In this document: positions 1 through 7,029 of the stretch, in pieces
How the letters are laid out: the number at the start of each line of letters is the position of its first letter
Numbering within the stretch: position 1 is the stretch's first letter
NCBI GenBank assembly: GCA_002327305.1
Contig: DCUZ01000051.1
Span: forward strand, 1-19,345
Reading direction: 5' to 3'
From: Holophagales bacterium UBA2201
GTDB lineage: Bacteria; Acidobacteriota; Thermoanaerobaculia; UBA2201
Length of the DNA: 19,345 nucleotides
Position numbers and translations under genes: made by a program
Notes under the pieces: model-generated
The model's input: the letters and a program-made list of their open reading frames with translations, nothing else
Databases searched by the model: none
What the model was told of the DNA's origin: nothing

Positions 1-40
1 GACGGCTCAAACGCGCCGCCACCAGCACCCCAAGAAACAA

Positions 41-75
41 GGCAGAAGGATGAAGGATGAAGGAAGAAGTATGAA
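41..75. repeat. Heptanucleotide tandem array, left arm
   Basis: Five consecutive 7-bp units with consensus GGATGAA; the second and third are identical. Each unit ends in GAA, and most contain TGA, so the array places stop codons in more than one frame. Two of the three + frames entering from the left edge close here (TGA at 51-53 and 58-60), so the tail of an upstream + gene could end in the array. That cannot be decided from this window. It faces an inverted-orientation array at 140-167. Confidence 0.8.
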
Positions 76-139
76 AGAGGACAAAATGCAAAAGGGCTAT
101 TCTTTCATTTTTCGCAGCTTTTTCCTTGGAGGGGTGGGC

Positions 140-167
140 TTCTGCATTCTTACTTCATAATTCTTCC
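140..167. repeat. Heptanucleotide tandem array, inverted right arm
   Basis: Four 7-bp units beginning TTC (for example TTCTGCA and TTCTTCC), related to the reverse complement of the units at 41-75. Positions 154-167 can pair with 62-75 at 13 of 14 positions, giving a possible long-range stem around the 78-nt stretch 76-153. That stretch holds no gene I can recognise. The array also opens with the octamer CTTCTGCA (139-146), which recurs in the inverted array after purN. Confidence 0.65.
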
Positions 168-271
168 TTAGCTTTTGCTGTGGGGGCAAGGCCGCGGGGT
201 GGACCGTGCGGCCTGCCTCAAATCAATGGATCGAGCCGGACGGATTGTCATGGAGTATAATCGCTCTATCT
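168..271. other. Intergenic stretch before purN
   Basis: I see no supportable gene in this stretch. The short open frames here lack ribosome binding sites and protein-like composition. The one recognisable element is a TATAAT hexamer at 256-261, listed separately. The sequence between the heptad array and that box shows no further repeat that I can detect by eye. Confidence 0.4.
256..261 (+). promoter_or_regulatory. Putative -10 box upstream of the purN leader copy
   Basis: A perfect TATAAT sits 10 nt before the ATG at 272. No convincing -35 hexamer is found at 16-19 nt spacing; TTGTCA at 245-250 is too close. A transcript would start near 268, leaving almost no 5' leader. The position suggests that this was the native purN promoter before the hairpin block at 335-480 came to separate it from the present purN start. 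Confidence 0.45.
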
Positions 272-304
272 ATGATGAGTTCAGCCCGCTCGCTCTTTGT
301 CCTC

Positions 305-334
305 CTCTCCGGCCGGGGTTCCAACTTCATCGCC
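305..334 (+). repeat. 30-bp direct repeat, copy 1
   Basis: Exactly identical to 511-540 (offset 206 bp), with mismatches on both flanks. It encodes LSGRGSNFIA of the PurN phosphate-binding loop in both copies. Recombination between the copies would remove 206 bp and join the ATG at 272 in frame to the body of purN. Confidence 0.9.
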
Positions 335-348
335 CTTCTAATGGGCTT

Positions 349-455
349 CCCGGCTGAACGCCGGGCGGGAGAGGGCTTCCCCTCTCCCGCCAAACGGAGT
401 GAATCCGTTTGGTCCCACCCTCACCCCAAGCCGGGGCTTATCCGCCCCCGGCTTG
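349..455. repeat. Block of four adjacent hairpins
   Basis: Four inverted repeats lie nearly end to end. Stems are 349-354/360-365 (6 bp, CCCGGC), 364-375/380-391 (12 bp, loop of 4), 390-398/404-412 (9 bp, loop GTGAA) and 427-436/446-455 (10 bp, loop of 9). Neighbouring stems share one or two bases, so they could act as alternative structures. The block lies between the two copies of the purN 5' end. It looks like a small non-coding palindromic insertion, but there are no transposase-type ends. In the purN leader RNA it could act as a structured regulator or attenuator, although no T-run follows any stem. Confidence 0.7.
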
Positions 456-480
456 AGGATGGCCCCGGGCGTCCAAAGCC

Positions 481-1101
481 ATGATAGAAAACCGTTCGCT
501 GTTTATTTTGCTCTCCGGCCGGGGTTCCAACTTCATCGCCATCCATGAGGCGATCCGGCGGGGGGGCCTGAAGGCCTCCATCGCGGGGGTCCTCTCCAAT
601 CTCCCCGACGCGCCGGGGCTCCTGAAGGCCCGGGAGTTCGGCTATCCCGTCCACGCCATTCCCCACAAAGGGAAGGAGAGACGGGCGCACGAGCTCGCCG
701 TCGAAGCGGTCATTGACGCCGCGGCCCCGCGCTTGATCGTCCTGGCCGGCTACATGCGCATCCTGGGGCCCGAATTCATCCGGAAATACCGCCACCGCAT
801 CCTCAACATCCATCCCGCCCTCCTGCCCTCCTTCCCCGGCGTCCACGCCCAGAAGCAGGCCTTCGACTACGGTGTGAAGATGACGGGGTGCACGGTCCAC
901 TTCGTGGACGAGGGGGTGGACACCGGCCCCGTCATCCTGCAGAAGGCGGTGCCGGTGTACGACGCCGACACCCTCGAAGACCTGGAGGCGCGCATCCTGG
1001 AACAGGAGCACCGCGCCTACGTCGAGGCGATCGGGATCCTTCTGGATTCGGAGTGGGCGATCACGGGGCGGCGGTTCGCCGGGGTGGGAATTGCAAAATG
1101 A
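481..1101 (+). CDS. purN: Phosphoribosylglycinamide formyltransferase (GAR transformylase)
   Basis: A 206-residue PurN, the usual length. It transfers the formyl group of 10-formyl-tetrahydrofolate to glycinamide ribonucleotide in de novo purine synthesis, in the cytoplasm. The phosphate-binding loop SGRGSN is at 12-17. The catalytic triad typical of the family is visible as N109 and H111 (in LNIHPALLPS) and D147 (in DEGVDTGP). The chosen ATG gives the normal family N-terminus but has no Shine-Dalgarno; it overlaps the stop of an upstream leader frame (ATGA), so translational coupling is likely. The last codons (IAK, then TGA at 1099-1101) are written in a heptad repeat array, so the native C-terminus may have been altered by that array. 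No other purine genes are adjacent. Confidence 0.95.
   Translation: MIENRSLFILLSGRGSNFIAIHEAIRRGGLKASIAGVLSNLPDAPGLLKAREFGYPVHAIPHKGKERRAHELAVEAVIDAAAPRLIVLAGYMRILGPEFIRKYRHRILNIHPALLPSFPGVHAQKQAFDYGVKMTGCTVHFVDEGVDTGPVILQKAVPVYDADTLEDLEARILEQEHRAYVEAIGILLDSEWAITGRRFAGVGIAK
511..540 (+). repeat. 30-bp direct repeat, copy 2
   Basis: Second copy of the repeat at 305-334, inside the intact purN (codons 11-20). Confidence 0.9.
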
Positions 1102-1181
1102 ATACTGCAATATGCAAGATTGAAAACCGGGATCAGATCTGTGACGCTCCTCCTTCTGCAATTTGCATTTTCCAATTTGAA
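1090..1181. repeat. Paired, inverted heptanucleotide arrays after purN
   Basis: The left array (1090-1124) has five 7-bp units such as ACTGCAA and TATGCAA. The right array (1154-1181) has four units such as TTCTGCA and ATTTGCA. The right units, read in reverse complement, resemble the left ones (shared TGCAA core), so the two arrays are inverted around a 29-nt spacer. The same direct-spacer-inverted design occurs at 41-167, and both right arms open with CTTCTGCA. The purN stop codon lies within the left array. No T-rich terminator tail is present. Confidence 0.75.
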
Positions 1182-1198
1182 ATGGTCGGATCCGATCA

Positions 1199-1213
1199 AT
1201 CCCCGAAGGGGAT
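1199..1213. repeat. Small perfect hairpin before the acylphosphatase gene
   Basis: The stem ATCCCC/GGGGAT (6 bp) closes a GAA triloop and ends 9 nt before the ATG at 1223. It occupies the region where a ribosome binding site would be expected, so it could dampen translation. No function is proven. Confidence 0.5.
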
Positions 1214-1222
1214 CCTCTCCGC

Positions 1223-1495
1223 ATGAAGAGGGTCCGGGCCGTGTTCCGCGGGCGCGTGCAGGGGGTCTTTTTCCGGGCCCACACGAAGGCGTTCGCCGAC
1301 GAGGCCGGGGTGGCGGGGTGGGTGCGCAACCGCCCCGACGGCAGCGTGGAGGCGCTCTTCGAGGGGGAGGAGCGGAGCGTGGACGGCGTGATCCACCGCT
1401 GCCGCGTCAACCAACCCCACGCCTTCGTGGAGGAGGTGGAACTCACCCTGGAGACCGCGAGGGCGGACCTGAAGGGGTTCGAGGTCCGGCGGTAG
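1223..1495 (+). CDS. Acylphosphatase
   Basis: A 90-residue protein, the usual length of the family. It hydrolyses the carboxyl-phosphate bond of acylphosphates in the cytoplasm. The signature GRVQGVFFRAHT (10-21) carries the phosphate-binding arginine R18, and GWVRN supplies the catalytic asparagine N36. The C-terminus FEVRR matches the family's final strand. The ATG has only a weak ribosome binding site and lies behind a small hairpin. The gene ends 9 bp before the stop of the convergent DUF4340 gene. Its physiological substrate cannot be told from the context. Confidence 0.92.
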   Translation: MKRVRAVFRGRVQGVFFRAHTKAFADEAGVAGWVRNRPDGSVEALFEGEERSVDGVIHRCRVNQPHAFVEEVELTLETARADLKGFEVRR

Positions 1496-1504
1496 AACGC
1501 CGCC
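1488..1504. terminator. Possible bidirectional hairpin between convergent genes
   Basis: The stem GGCGG/CCGCC (1488-1492 and 1500-1504) encloses the stop region between the convergent acylphosphatase and DUF4340 genes. It is short and lacks a U-tract on either strand, so it is a weak candidate for termination. Confidence 0.25.
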
Positions 1505-2809
1505 TTACCGGATCTTTCCGGCCGCCTCGACTAACCCCTCCACCGTCTTGGTTTCCAGTTTCCAGTAATTCGACCGGTCCGCCACGGCGGCCCACACGGC
1601 CTGCGGGTCCCCCGCGTCGGCGGCGAACACGGCCTGCGCGGTCCCTTTCTCCGTCGTGACGACGACCGTTAGGATCTCCTCCCCGAGCGCCGGGGTCTTG
1701 TAATTTTCCATCCACTGGAGGGCGGCGAGGCGGTCGAGGAGGTCGTAGACGGGGGAGGCGTCGGTCAGGGCCTTGCCATCCACCTTCCATCCGTCGTCGG
1801 ACCGCTCCGCCGCCACCGTCCGCTCCGCGGTCCGGGCCTCCACCCGGTCCACCTCCCAGCGGTGGAAGGCGAGGAGTTTGGGGTTGGGGATGGTGAGCAT
1901 GCCGCGCTCCAGGTTGGGCCAGAGCGCCGCCGAGACCAGGAAGACCTGCCCGCCCCGCTTGAGGTGGAACTCGTCCGGCCCCAGGTCGGGCGTCCGTCCC
2001 ACGGCGGCCTCCAGGACCGGCTTTTTGTCCCGGTCGTAAAAAGCCACGATGGCGGTGGGCGGGTCGAGGCCGAGCGCTTTCAGGCCGCGGTCTTCGGCGT
2101 CGTCAATGAACGCCTTGGCCCGCAGTCCCGAGAAGGAGTAGAGGAGCTTGTCCACCCCCTCCGGATCGGCGCTGTCGGTGAAGGGGACATCCAGCATCCA
2201 CCCGGCGTCCCCCTTCCAGAGGGAGGCGGTCTTGCCTGAGGAGGGGTAGGTGAGTTCCATCCGGGCCACGGCGGCGGTGTCGGCCGCGAAGATGGCCTTG
2301 TCCCGCAACTCGTCCACGCTTTTGCGCAGGGCCGCGCGGAGGTTGTCGCCGACGAAGTAGGCCTCCCCCTTTTCCACCCATCGCGCGGCCATCCGGCCCG
2401 ATCCGGGGATTTCGGCCCCCAGGACCAGCGTGGCGCGCCCCGAGGCGGTCTCCATCTTCAGGACCGCCGCGGGGGGCTCCAGGTCCAGCCCCTTGAGGTC
2501 GGCCCCCGGGTCGAGGGTCTTCTCCTTGCGCAGGGTGACGAGGGTGCTGAGGAGGCCGGACACGGCCAGGTCGTCCGCCGGGTAATCGAGGGGGGCCACC
2601 AGGCGCCACTTCCCCTCCTCCTTCCGGAGGGTCCAGCGCAGGTCGCCGTCGGCCAGGTCGAGTCCCGTGAAGTCGCCGTCGGCGAAGGGAAAGACCTGGT
2701 TCGACGCCTCGCGCCGCTCGTCGGTGGTGGGGAGGTGCCGTTCATACAACGCGATGAAAAGGACCAGACCGGCGGCGAAGGCCAGGAGGAGAAGGGTTTT
2801 CCACCGCAT
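1505..2809 (-). CDS. DUF4340-type protein of a Gld-like ABC operon
   Basis: A 434-residue protein with one N-terminal membrane segment (about residues 5-21, LLLLAFAAGLVLFIALYE). It is followed by repeated domains with phrases such as DLADGDLRWTLRKEEGKWRLVAP and WKVDGKA, characteristic of DUF4340 proteins. These are usually found last in operons with a GldG-like protein and an ABC-2 transporter. It is probably anchored in the inner membrane with its bulk in the periplasm. A strong GAGGAGG motif precedes the ATG, which lies 1 bp after the gldG-like stop. Its biochemical function is not known. The membership call rests on sequence style and operon position. Confidence 0.8.
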   Translation of the reverse strand: MRWKTLLLLAFAAGLVLFIALYERHLPTTDERREASNQVFPFADGDFTGLDLADGDLRWTLRKEEGKWRLVAPLDYPADDLAVSGLLSTLVTLRKEKTLDPGADLKGLDLEPPAAVLKMETASGRATLVLGAEIPGSGRMAARWVEKGEAYFVGDNLRAALRKSVDELRDKAIFAADTAAVARMELTYPSSGKTASLWKGDAGWMLDVPFTDSADPEGVDKLLYSFSGLRAKAFIDDAEDRGLKALGLDPPTAIVAFYDRDKKPVLEAAVGRTPDLGPDEFHLKRGGQVFLVSAALWPNLERGMLTIPNPKLLAFHRWEVDRVEARTAERTVAAERSDDGWKVDGKALTDASPVYDLLDRLAALQWMENYKTPALGEEILTVVVTTEKGTAQAVFAADAGDPQAVWAAVADRSNYWKLETKTVEGLVEAAGKIR

Positions 2810-2810
2810 C

Positions 2811-4235
2811 CTACTTCCTCCTCATCCGCCAGACGAAGATCCCCGAGGCCACGGCCAGGGCGGGCATCAGCAGGAGGACCACGACGAGGGCGTTGCGCAT
2901 CTGCCCGGCGTTGAGGGTCAGCGCCACCCGTTCCACGGGCTTGGGGGGGACCTCGATGAGGGCGGTGCGCTGGGCCAGGTAGTGGACCGCCTGGGAGAAG
3001 AACTGCTCGTTCCCCAGGTTGGGGACGTGGGCGTTGGCGGCAAAGGAGCCGTTCCCCACCAGGAACACCTTCCCCTTCCCCTCGGAGACGGCCGCCAGGG
3101 GGATGGGGCCCCTCTTGTCCGAGGGGTCCTTCGCCACCTGCCGTTTCTGGAAGAGGGCCTTGAGGTCGGTCTCCCCCCATCCGTCGGGGCTGGTCTCCAT
3201 CAGCACCTGCACCTTCACCCCCTCGGGGGCCGGGACGGTGGTGACGCTGCGGGCGATGGGGAGGAGGACCGGCAACCGCCGGAGGTTGTCGGTGACGGGG
3301 TGGGAGCGGTAGGAATCCACGTAGACCACCTCCGGACCGAAGAAGGGGAGGGTCTTCCCCTCGTCAATGACCAGATCGTCCCCCACGGCCAGGCCGGCCT
3401 CGTGGAGCAATGTCCCCAGACCGGTGGGGGCCACGGCGAATTTGGCCATGTCGAACTGCGGGTCGAGCCCCAGGAGGACCGATCCGCCTTCGTCGAGGTA
3501 GCGCTGAAGCACCTCCACCTCCTGCGGGAGGAAGGCCGCCCGGGGCCCCATGGCGACGAGGAGGGCATAGTCCTCCGGCGGCTCCGTCCGGCCCAACAGG
3601 GTCATCTCCTCCACGGCGTAATTGTCCTTCTTCAACTGCTCCGCCACGGCGGTGAGCCCCTCGGGGCCGGGGTCGGTGATGGAACGCTCGCCGTGGCCGG
3701 TGAGGAAGCCCACGCGGGCCTGCCGCTCTTCGCTCACATTGAGGATGGCGCTGGTGATGGCCTCCTCCCCCTTGAACGCCTTGACGGCAGGGGGCTGGCC
3801 GAACTGCATGGCGGAATAATCGTACTCGGCCATGTCGGCGGCGTAGATGAACTTCTTCTTGTCTCCGCAGGCGACGACGAGGGAATTGTTCTGGGTGATC
3901 CCCAGTTCCTCCACCAGTTGGCGCGCCTGGAGGAGGTTCTTTTCCGGGTCGAGGCGGACCACCCGGATCCGCGGCGAGGCGGCCTCGTAGCGCTTGAGCA
4001 GTTCGCCCACGTTGTCGGCCAGGGGCTCCCGGTCGTCGAAGAGGACATAGACGGCCACCTCCCGGTCCAGCCCCCTGAGGACGCTGACGCTCTTGTCGGA
4101 GAGGGAGTAGACCCTGGAGCGCGTCACGTCCCACCGGCCGTAGTGGCGTTGGGCGAGCCAGTTGGCGGCGCCGACGATGGCGCAGGCCGCGAGGAGGGCG
4201 ATGCCGAGGTTGACGCCGGCGAAATACTTTTTCAT
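2811..4235 (-). CDS. GldG-like ABC transporter auxiliary protein
   Basis: A 474-residue protein with a membrane segment at each end (about 8-25 and 450-470) and a large domain between them, probably periplasmic. Family hallmarks are the RWDVTRSRVYSLS stretch after the first helix and a ThuA/GATase-like core with GFLTGHGERS and DEGGSVLLGLDPQFD. In Bacteroidota the homologue GldG works with GldA and GldF in gliding. In other phyla the same set occurs without known gliding genes and its substrate is unknown. GGAGG lies 8 nt before the ATG. The gene is 3 bp from the permease stop and 1 bp from the next start, so it is surely co-transcribed with both. Confidence 0.85.
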   Translation of the reverse strand: MKKYFAGVNLGIALLAACAIVGAANWLAQRHYGRWDVTRSRVYSLSDKSVSVLRGLDREVAVYVLFDDREPLADNVGELLKRYEAASPRIRVVRLDPEKNLLQARQLVEELGITQNNSLVVACGDKKKFIYAADMAEYDYSAMQFGQPPAVKAFKGEEAITSAILNVSEERQARVGFLTGHGERSITDPGPEGLTAVAEQLKKDNYAVEEMTLLGRTEPPEDYALLVAMGPRAAFLPQEVEVLQRYLDEGGSVLLGLDPQFDMAKFAVAPTGLGTLLHEAGLAVGDDLVIDEGKTLPFFGPEVVYVDSYRSHPVTDNLRRLPVLLPIARSVTTVPAPEGVKVQVLMETSPDGWGETDLKALFQKRQVAKDPSDKRGPIPLAAVSEGKGKVFLVGNGSFAANAHVPNLGNEQFFSQAVHYLAQRTALIEVPPKPVERVALTLNAGQMRNALVVVLLLMPALAVASGIFVWRMRRK

Positions 4236-4238
4236 GGC

Positions 4239-4979
4239 TTACCTCCACTGCCGCAGGCGCAGGACCTGGGCGGCCGCGAAGAGGAACAGGGCGGTCAGCG
4301 AGACGGAATAGACGACGGGGCGAGTGTCCAGGATCCCCTTGCCGAAGGTGTCCATCTGCTCCCACAGCGTGGCATATTCGAAAAAGGCCTTGGCCCCCGG
4401 GGCGCCCACGATCTGGTAGAGGAACCCCAGGGTGAACAGCGCCATCAGGAGGGCGAAGGCCCAGACGAAGGCGATGATCTGGTTCTTGGAGAAGGCCGAG
4501 GCCAACAGCCCCGCCGAGAGGAAGAGCCCCCCGTGGAGGAGGATGCCCAGGTAGCCCGTCAGGATGGGCCAGGGGTCCACGGCGGAGTAGGCGGCCACGA
4601 TGAAGACGTAGACGACGGTGAAGAGCCAGAGAAAAGCGTAAAAGGAGAGGGAGGCGAAGTACTTGCCCAGGACCACCTGCCCCTCGGTGACCGGCGCGGT
4701 CATGAGCGACTCGATGGTCCCCGACCGCTTCTCCTCGGACAGCAGCCGCATGGTGATGGCGGGGGCGATGAAGAGCATGTACATCCAGTAGTAGAGGGTC
4801 CCGCCGAAAAAGGCCTTCAACACGGCGCCGTGGGGGGCCTGCGGGGTGTTGAGCACCTGCAGGATGAGATAGAAGATCCCCCCGTTGAGGACCAGGAAGG
4901 CGGCCAGGATGACATAGGCGAGGGGGGAATAGAAGTAGGAGAGGAGTTCGCGATTGAATACGGCCCAGAACGGTCTCAT
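4239..4979 (-). CDS. ABC-2 type permease, GldF-like
   Basis: A 246-residue integral membrane protein with about six hydrophobic segments. It contains the stretch EEKRSGTIESLMTAPVTEGQ between the second and third helices, the signature of ABC-2 permeases including GldF. Its start overlaps the ATPase stop by 4 bp (ATGA) and has AAGGAGG upstream, so the two are translationally linked. It should form the membrane channel of the transporter with the 318-residue ATPase. The substrate is unknown. Confidence 0.9.
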   Translation of the reverse strand: MRPFWAVFNRELLSYFYSPLAYVILAAFLVLNGGIFYLILQVLNTPQAPHGAVLKAFFGGTLYYWMYMLFIAPAITMRLLSEEKRSGTIESLMTAPVTEGQVVLGKYFASLSFYAFLWLFTVVYVFIVAAYSAVDPWPILTGYLGILLHGGLFLSAGLLASAFSKNQIIAFVWAFALLMALFTLGFLYQIVGAPGAKAFFEYATLWEQMDTFGKGILDTRPVVYSVSLTALFLFAAAQVLRLRQWR

Positions 4980-5932
4980 GCCACGGCCTCCTTCGTCGTT
5001 TCGTCCTCGGTGGTGAGGCGGAGGAAGATGTCCTCCATGCTGAGGGTGTCCTCCCGCAGTTCCAGCAGGGTCAGCCCCTCCCGGACGCAGAGGGTGAAGA
5101 GGGGCTCGCGCAGGTCGCGCTCCTTCTCCGCCTCAAGGCGGAGCGACACCTCGCTCTCGGTGCGGCGCGTCTCGGCCGCTTGCAGCATGCCGGGGACGCC
5201 GGCGAAGGTCTCCGCCACCGCCTTGGGGCCGGCCTTGAGGGTGACCAGGTAGGTGTTGCGCCCCTTGAGGGCCGCGCGGAGGTTGGCGGGGGAGTCCTGC
5301 GCCAGGATGCGGCCGTGGTCGATGACCAGGACGCGGTCGGAGACGGCCTCGGCCTCGGGGAGGATGTGGGTGGAGAGGAGGACGGTGCGCTCCCTCCCCA
5401 GCCCCCTGATCAGTTCACGGATCTTGACGATCTGCGCCGGATCCATCCCGATGGTGGGCTCGTCGAGGATGATCACCTTCGGCCGGTGGACCAGGGCCCC
5501 GGCGAGGGCGACGCGCTGGCGGTAGCCCTTCGACAGCGACCCGATGACCGTCTCGGCCACGTCGCCGATGAAGCACTCCTCCAGGACCTGAGGGACCGCC
5601 TTGCGCAATTCGGCCCTCCCGCCGCCGGCCAGCATGGCGCGGAAGCGCAGGTACTCGGCCACCCGCATCTCGGGGTAGAGGGCGGCGTTCTCCGGCATGT
5701 AGCCGATGAGGCGCTTGGCCTTGAGGGGGTCGCGGTGCATGGGGACCCCGCCGATCAGCACCTCGCCGGAGGTGGGGGGAAGGAAGCCCGTCATCATCCT
5801 CAGGGTGGTGGATTTTCCGGCGCCGTTGGGTCCGAGGAACCCCACCACCTCCCCCTCCTTGACGAAGAAGGAGACGGCGTCCACGGCCGGCTTGTCCACA
5901 TAGACCTTGGTCAGTGCCCGAACATCGATCAT
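4976..5932 (-). CDS. ABC transporter ATP-binding protein, GldA-like
   Basis: A 318-residue ATPase with Walker A GPNGAGKST (34-42), signature LSKGYRQRV (133-141), Walker B VIILDEP (153-159) and the H-loop STH near 188. Residue 81 is Glu in YMPENAALY where many ABC proteins carry the Q-loop glutamine; this substitution is common in the GldA/NatA-like group. A C-terminal extension of about 100 residues follows the nucleotide-binding domain. The start has GGGAGG 4 nt upstream. It is the first gene of the four-gene minus operon and is divergent from the radical SAM gene, with only about 30 bp between starts. Confidence 0.93.
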   Translation of the reverse strand: MIDVRALTKVYVDKPAVDAVSFFVKEGEVVGFLGPNGAGKSTTLRMMTGFLPPTSGEVLIGGVPMHRDPLKAKRLIGYMPENAALYPEMRVAEYLRFRAMLAGGGRAELRKAVPQVLEECFIGDVAETVIGSLSKGYRQRVALAGALVHRPKVIILDEPTIGMDPAQIVKIRELIRGLGRERTVLLSTHILPEAEAVSDRVLVIDHGRILAQDSPANLRAALKGRNTYLVTLKAGPKAVAETFAGVPGMLQAAETRRTESEVSLRLEAEKERDLREPLFTLCVREGLTLLELREDTLSMEDIFLRLTTEDETTKEAVA

Positions 5933-5963
5933 AAAACCTCCCGTGCGGCTCCTGTGTTATGGT

Positions 5964-6887
5964 ATGGGTGTGAAACGGTTCGTTACGGTAGCAGACTATT
6001 ATATACGAACATTGGGGGGGAGAGCGTTGCGCCTTCCGGTGGGGGGGTGGGGGAGCTGTCCCAACCGCGGGCCCTCCCGGGAGGGGGGATGCCTCTACTG
6101 CGACGCGCGGGGGTCGGGGACGGACATCCTGCAGATGGATCTTCCCATCGAAGCCCAAATCGCCGGCTATGTCCGGACGGGGAAGAGATATGTGCTTTAC
6201 TTTCAGCCGTATACGGCGACCCATGGAGATTGGGCTCCGGTGGCCGGGGCCGTGGAGGCGGGGTTGGGCCACCCGCAGATCGTCGGGCTGGCCATCGGCA
6301 CCCGCCCCGATTGCCTGGACCCGCGGGCCTGGGACTGGCTGGAGGGGCTGCACAGGCGGACCCATTTGGAATTGGAAATGGGCCTGCAGACGGCCTCCGA
6401 CGCCACCCTCGCGTTCCTCAACCGGGGGCATACGGCCGCCGACTTCGCCGCCGCGGCCCGGCGCGCCGGGGCTTTGGGCCTGAGGGTGGTGGCCCATGTC
6501 ATCCTGGGCCTTCCGGGGGAGGGGGAGGCGGAGGGCCGGGCCACGGCCGCGTTCCTGAACGGACTTCCCATCCACGGCGTCAAGGTCCACCCCCTGCACA
6601 TCATGAAGAGCAGTCCGATGGCGGCGCTCTACGGGATCGGGCGGATGGCGGAAGGCGGTGAGCGGTTCTCCGCCCCCGGCGCCCCGGACCTGGCAGTCCT
6701 GACGCGGGAGCGCTACATCTCGCTCCTTTCCGCCTTCCTGGAAGACCTGCGAGAGGATATCGTTCTCTACCGCCTCACCGGCTCGCGGAGGAGCACTGAT
6801 TTCTTGGGGCCGCGGTGGCTGAGGGAAAAGACAAAGAACTTGAATCGAATCCGCGCAGCATTGAAGGAAAAGGGGATTGAATTGTAG
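5964..6887 (+). CDS. Radical SAM protein, TIGR01212/YhcC family
   Basis: A 307-residue radical SAM enzyme, close to the length of E. coli YhcC. The iron-sulfur cluster cysteines are C32, C43 and C46 in a CX10CX2C arrangement typical of this family rather than the common CX3CX2C. The KRFVTVADYYIRTLGGRALRLPV opening and EMGLQTASDATLAFLNRGHT also fit. The reaction of this family is not established to my knowledge. An in-frame ATG at 5907 would add 19 residues overlapping the divergent ABC gene and lacking family similarity, so I start at 5964. GTG at 5970 is an alternative, placed 6 nt after a TATGGT -10-like box, and could be a leaderless start. Confidence 0.9.
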   Translation: MGVKRFVTVADYYIRTLGGRALRLPVGGWGSCPNRGPSREGGCLYCDARGSGTDILQMDLPIEAQIAGYVRTGKRYVLYFQPYTATHGDWAPVAGAVEAGLGHPQIVGLAIGTRPDCLDPRAWDWLEGLHRRTHLELEMGLQTASDATLAFLNRGHTAADFAAAARRAGALGLRVVAHVILGLPGEGEAEGRATAAFLNGLPIHGVKVHPLHIMKSSPMAALYGIGRMAEGGERFSAPGAPDLAVLTRERYISLLSAFLEDLREDIVLYRLTGSRRSTDFLGPRWLREKTKNLNRIRAALKEKGIEL

Positions 6888-6925
6888 CAGCCCGGTATGG
6901 GGATCTCAGAATGGAATTGATATTC

Positions 6926-6954
6926 TTGACAGAAGCGGGGTGGAGGAATATAAT
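6926..6954 (+). promoter_or_regulatory. Perfect sigma-70 consensus promoter
   Basis: TTGACA (6926-6931) and TATAAT (6949-6954) are separated by exactly 17 bp. Transcription should start near 6961 and give an approximately 70-nt leader before the propeller gene at 7030. No other gene in the window has a full consensus promoter. It lies within the AT-rich segment that begins after the radical SAM gene and probably arrived with the propeller gene. Confidence 0.85.
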
Positions 6955-7029
6955 TTTTCCAGTTCGTTCATTCAACACATGATACGGCGAGCATATTTCA
7001 GACGGAGTTTCGTTAAAAGGAGCTTCGAG

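Larger units (their letters stand above)
272..484 (+). pseudogene. Truncated duplicate of the purN 5' end / leader ORF
   Basis: The frame opens with tandem ATGs at 272 and 275 and encodes SARSLFVLLSGRGSNFIA, almost the same as residues 4-20 of the intact PurN. It then runs into hairpin-rich DNA and reads Pro/Arg-rich sequence with no protein family character. Its stop TGA (482-484) overlaps the purN ATG (481) as ATGA, so translation of the 70-residue leader could feed purN by reinitiation. This matters because purN has no visible Shine-Dalgarno. The 5' 30 nt of matching coding sequence differ from purN mainly at synonymous or conservative positions, while the next 30 bp are identical. It may be a broken gene fragment, a functional leader peptide or an assembly duplication. 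I favour a fragment that still acts as a leader. Confidence 0.45.

Noticed and set aside
245..250. TTGTCA as -35 box for the TATAAT at 256
   Set aside because: The spacing is only 5 bp, far too short for a sigma-70 promoter.
1551..1564. Two tandem GTTTCCA heptads
   Set aside because: Only two units, inside the coding sequence of the DUF4340 gene; chance is likely.
2667..5252. Open frame of 861 codons on + across the ABC operon
   Set aside because: It is antisense to three well-supported genes. Its product is rich in Gly, Glu, His and Asp with no domain, as expected from a GC-rich antisense frame.
5180..6661. Open frame of 493 codons on + overlapping the ABC ATPase and radical SAM genes
   Set aside because: It is a shadow frame: no motif, no ribosome binding site, and it conflicts with two genes that carry clear catalytic motifs.
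6877..7029. Upstream start for the AT-rich propeller gene
   Set aside because: The predicted transcription start is near 6961, inside the extension. A good ribosome binding site and a signal peptide point to 7030.
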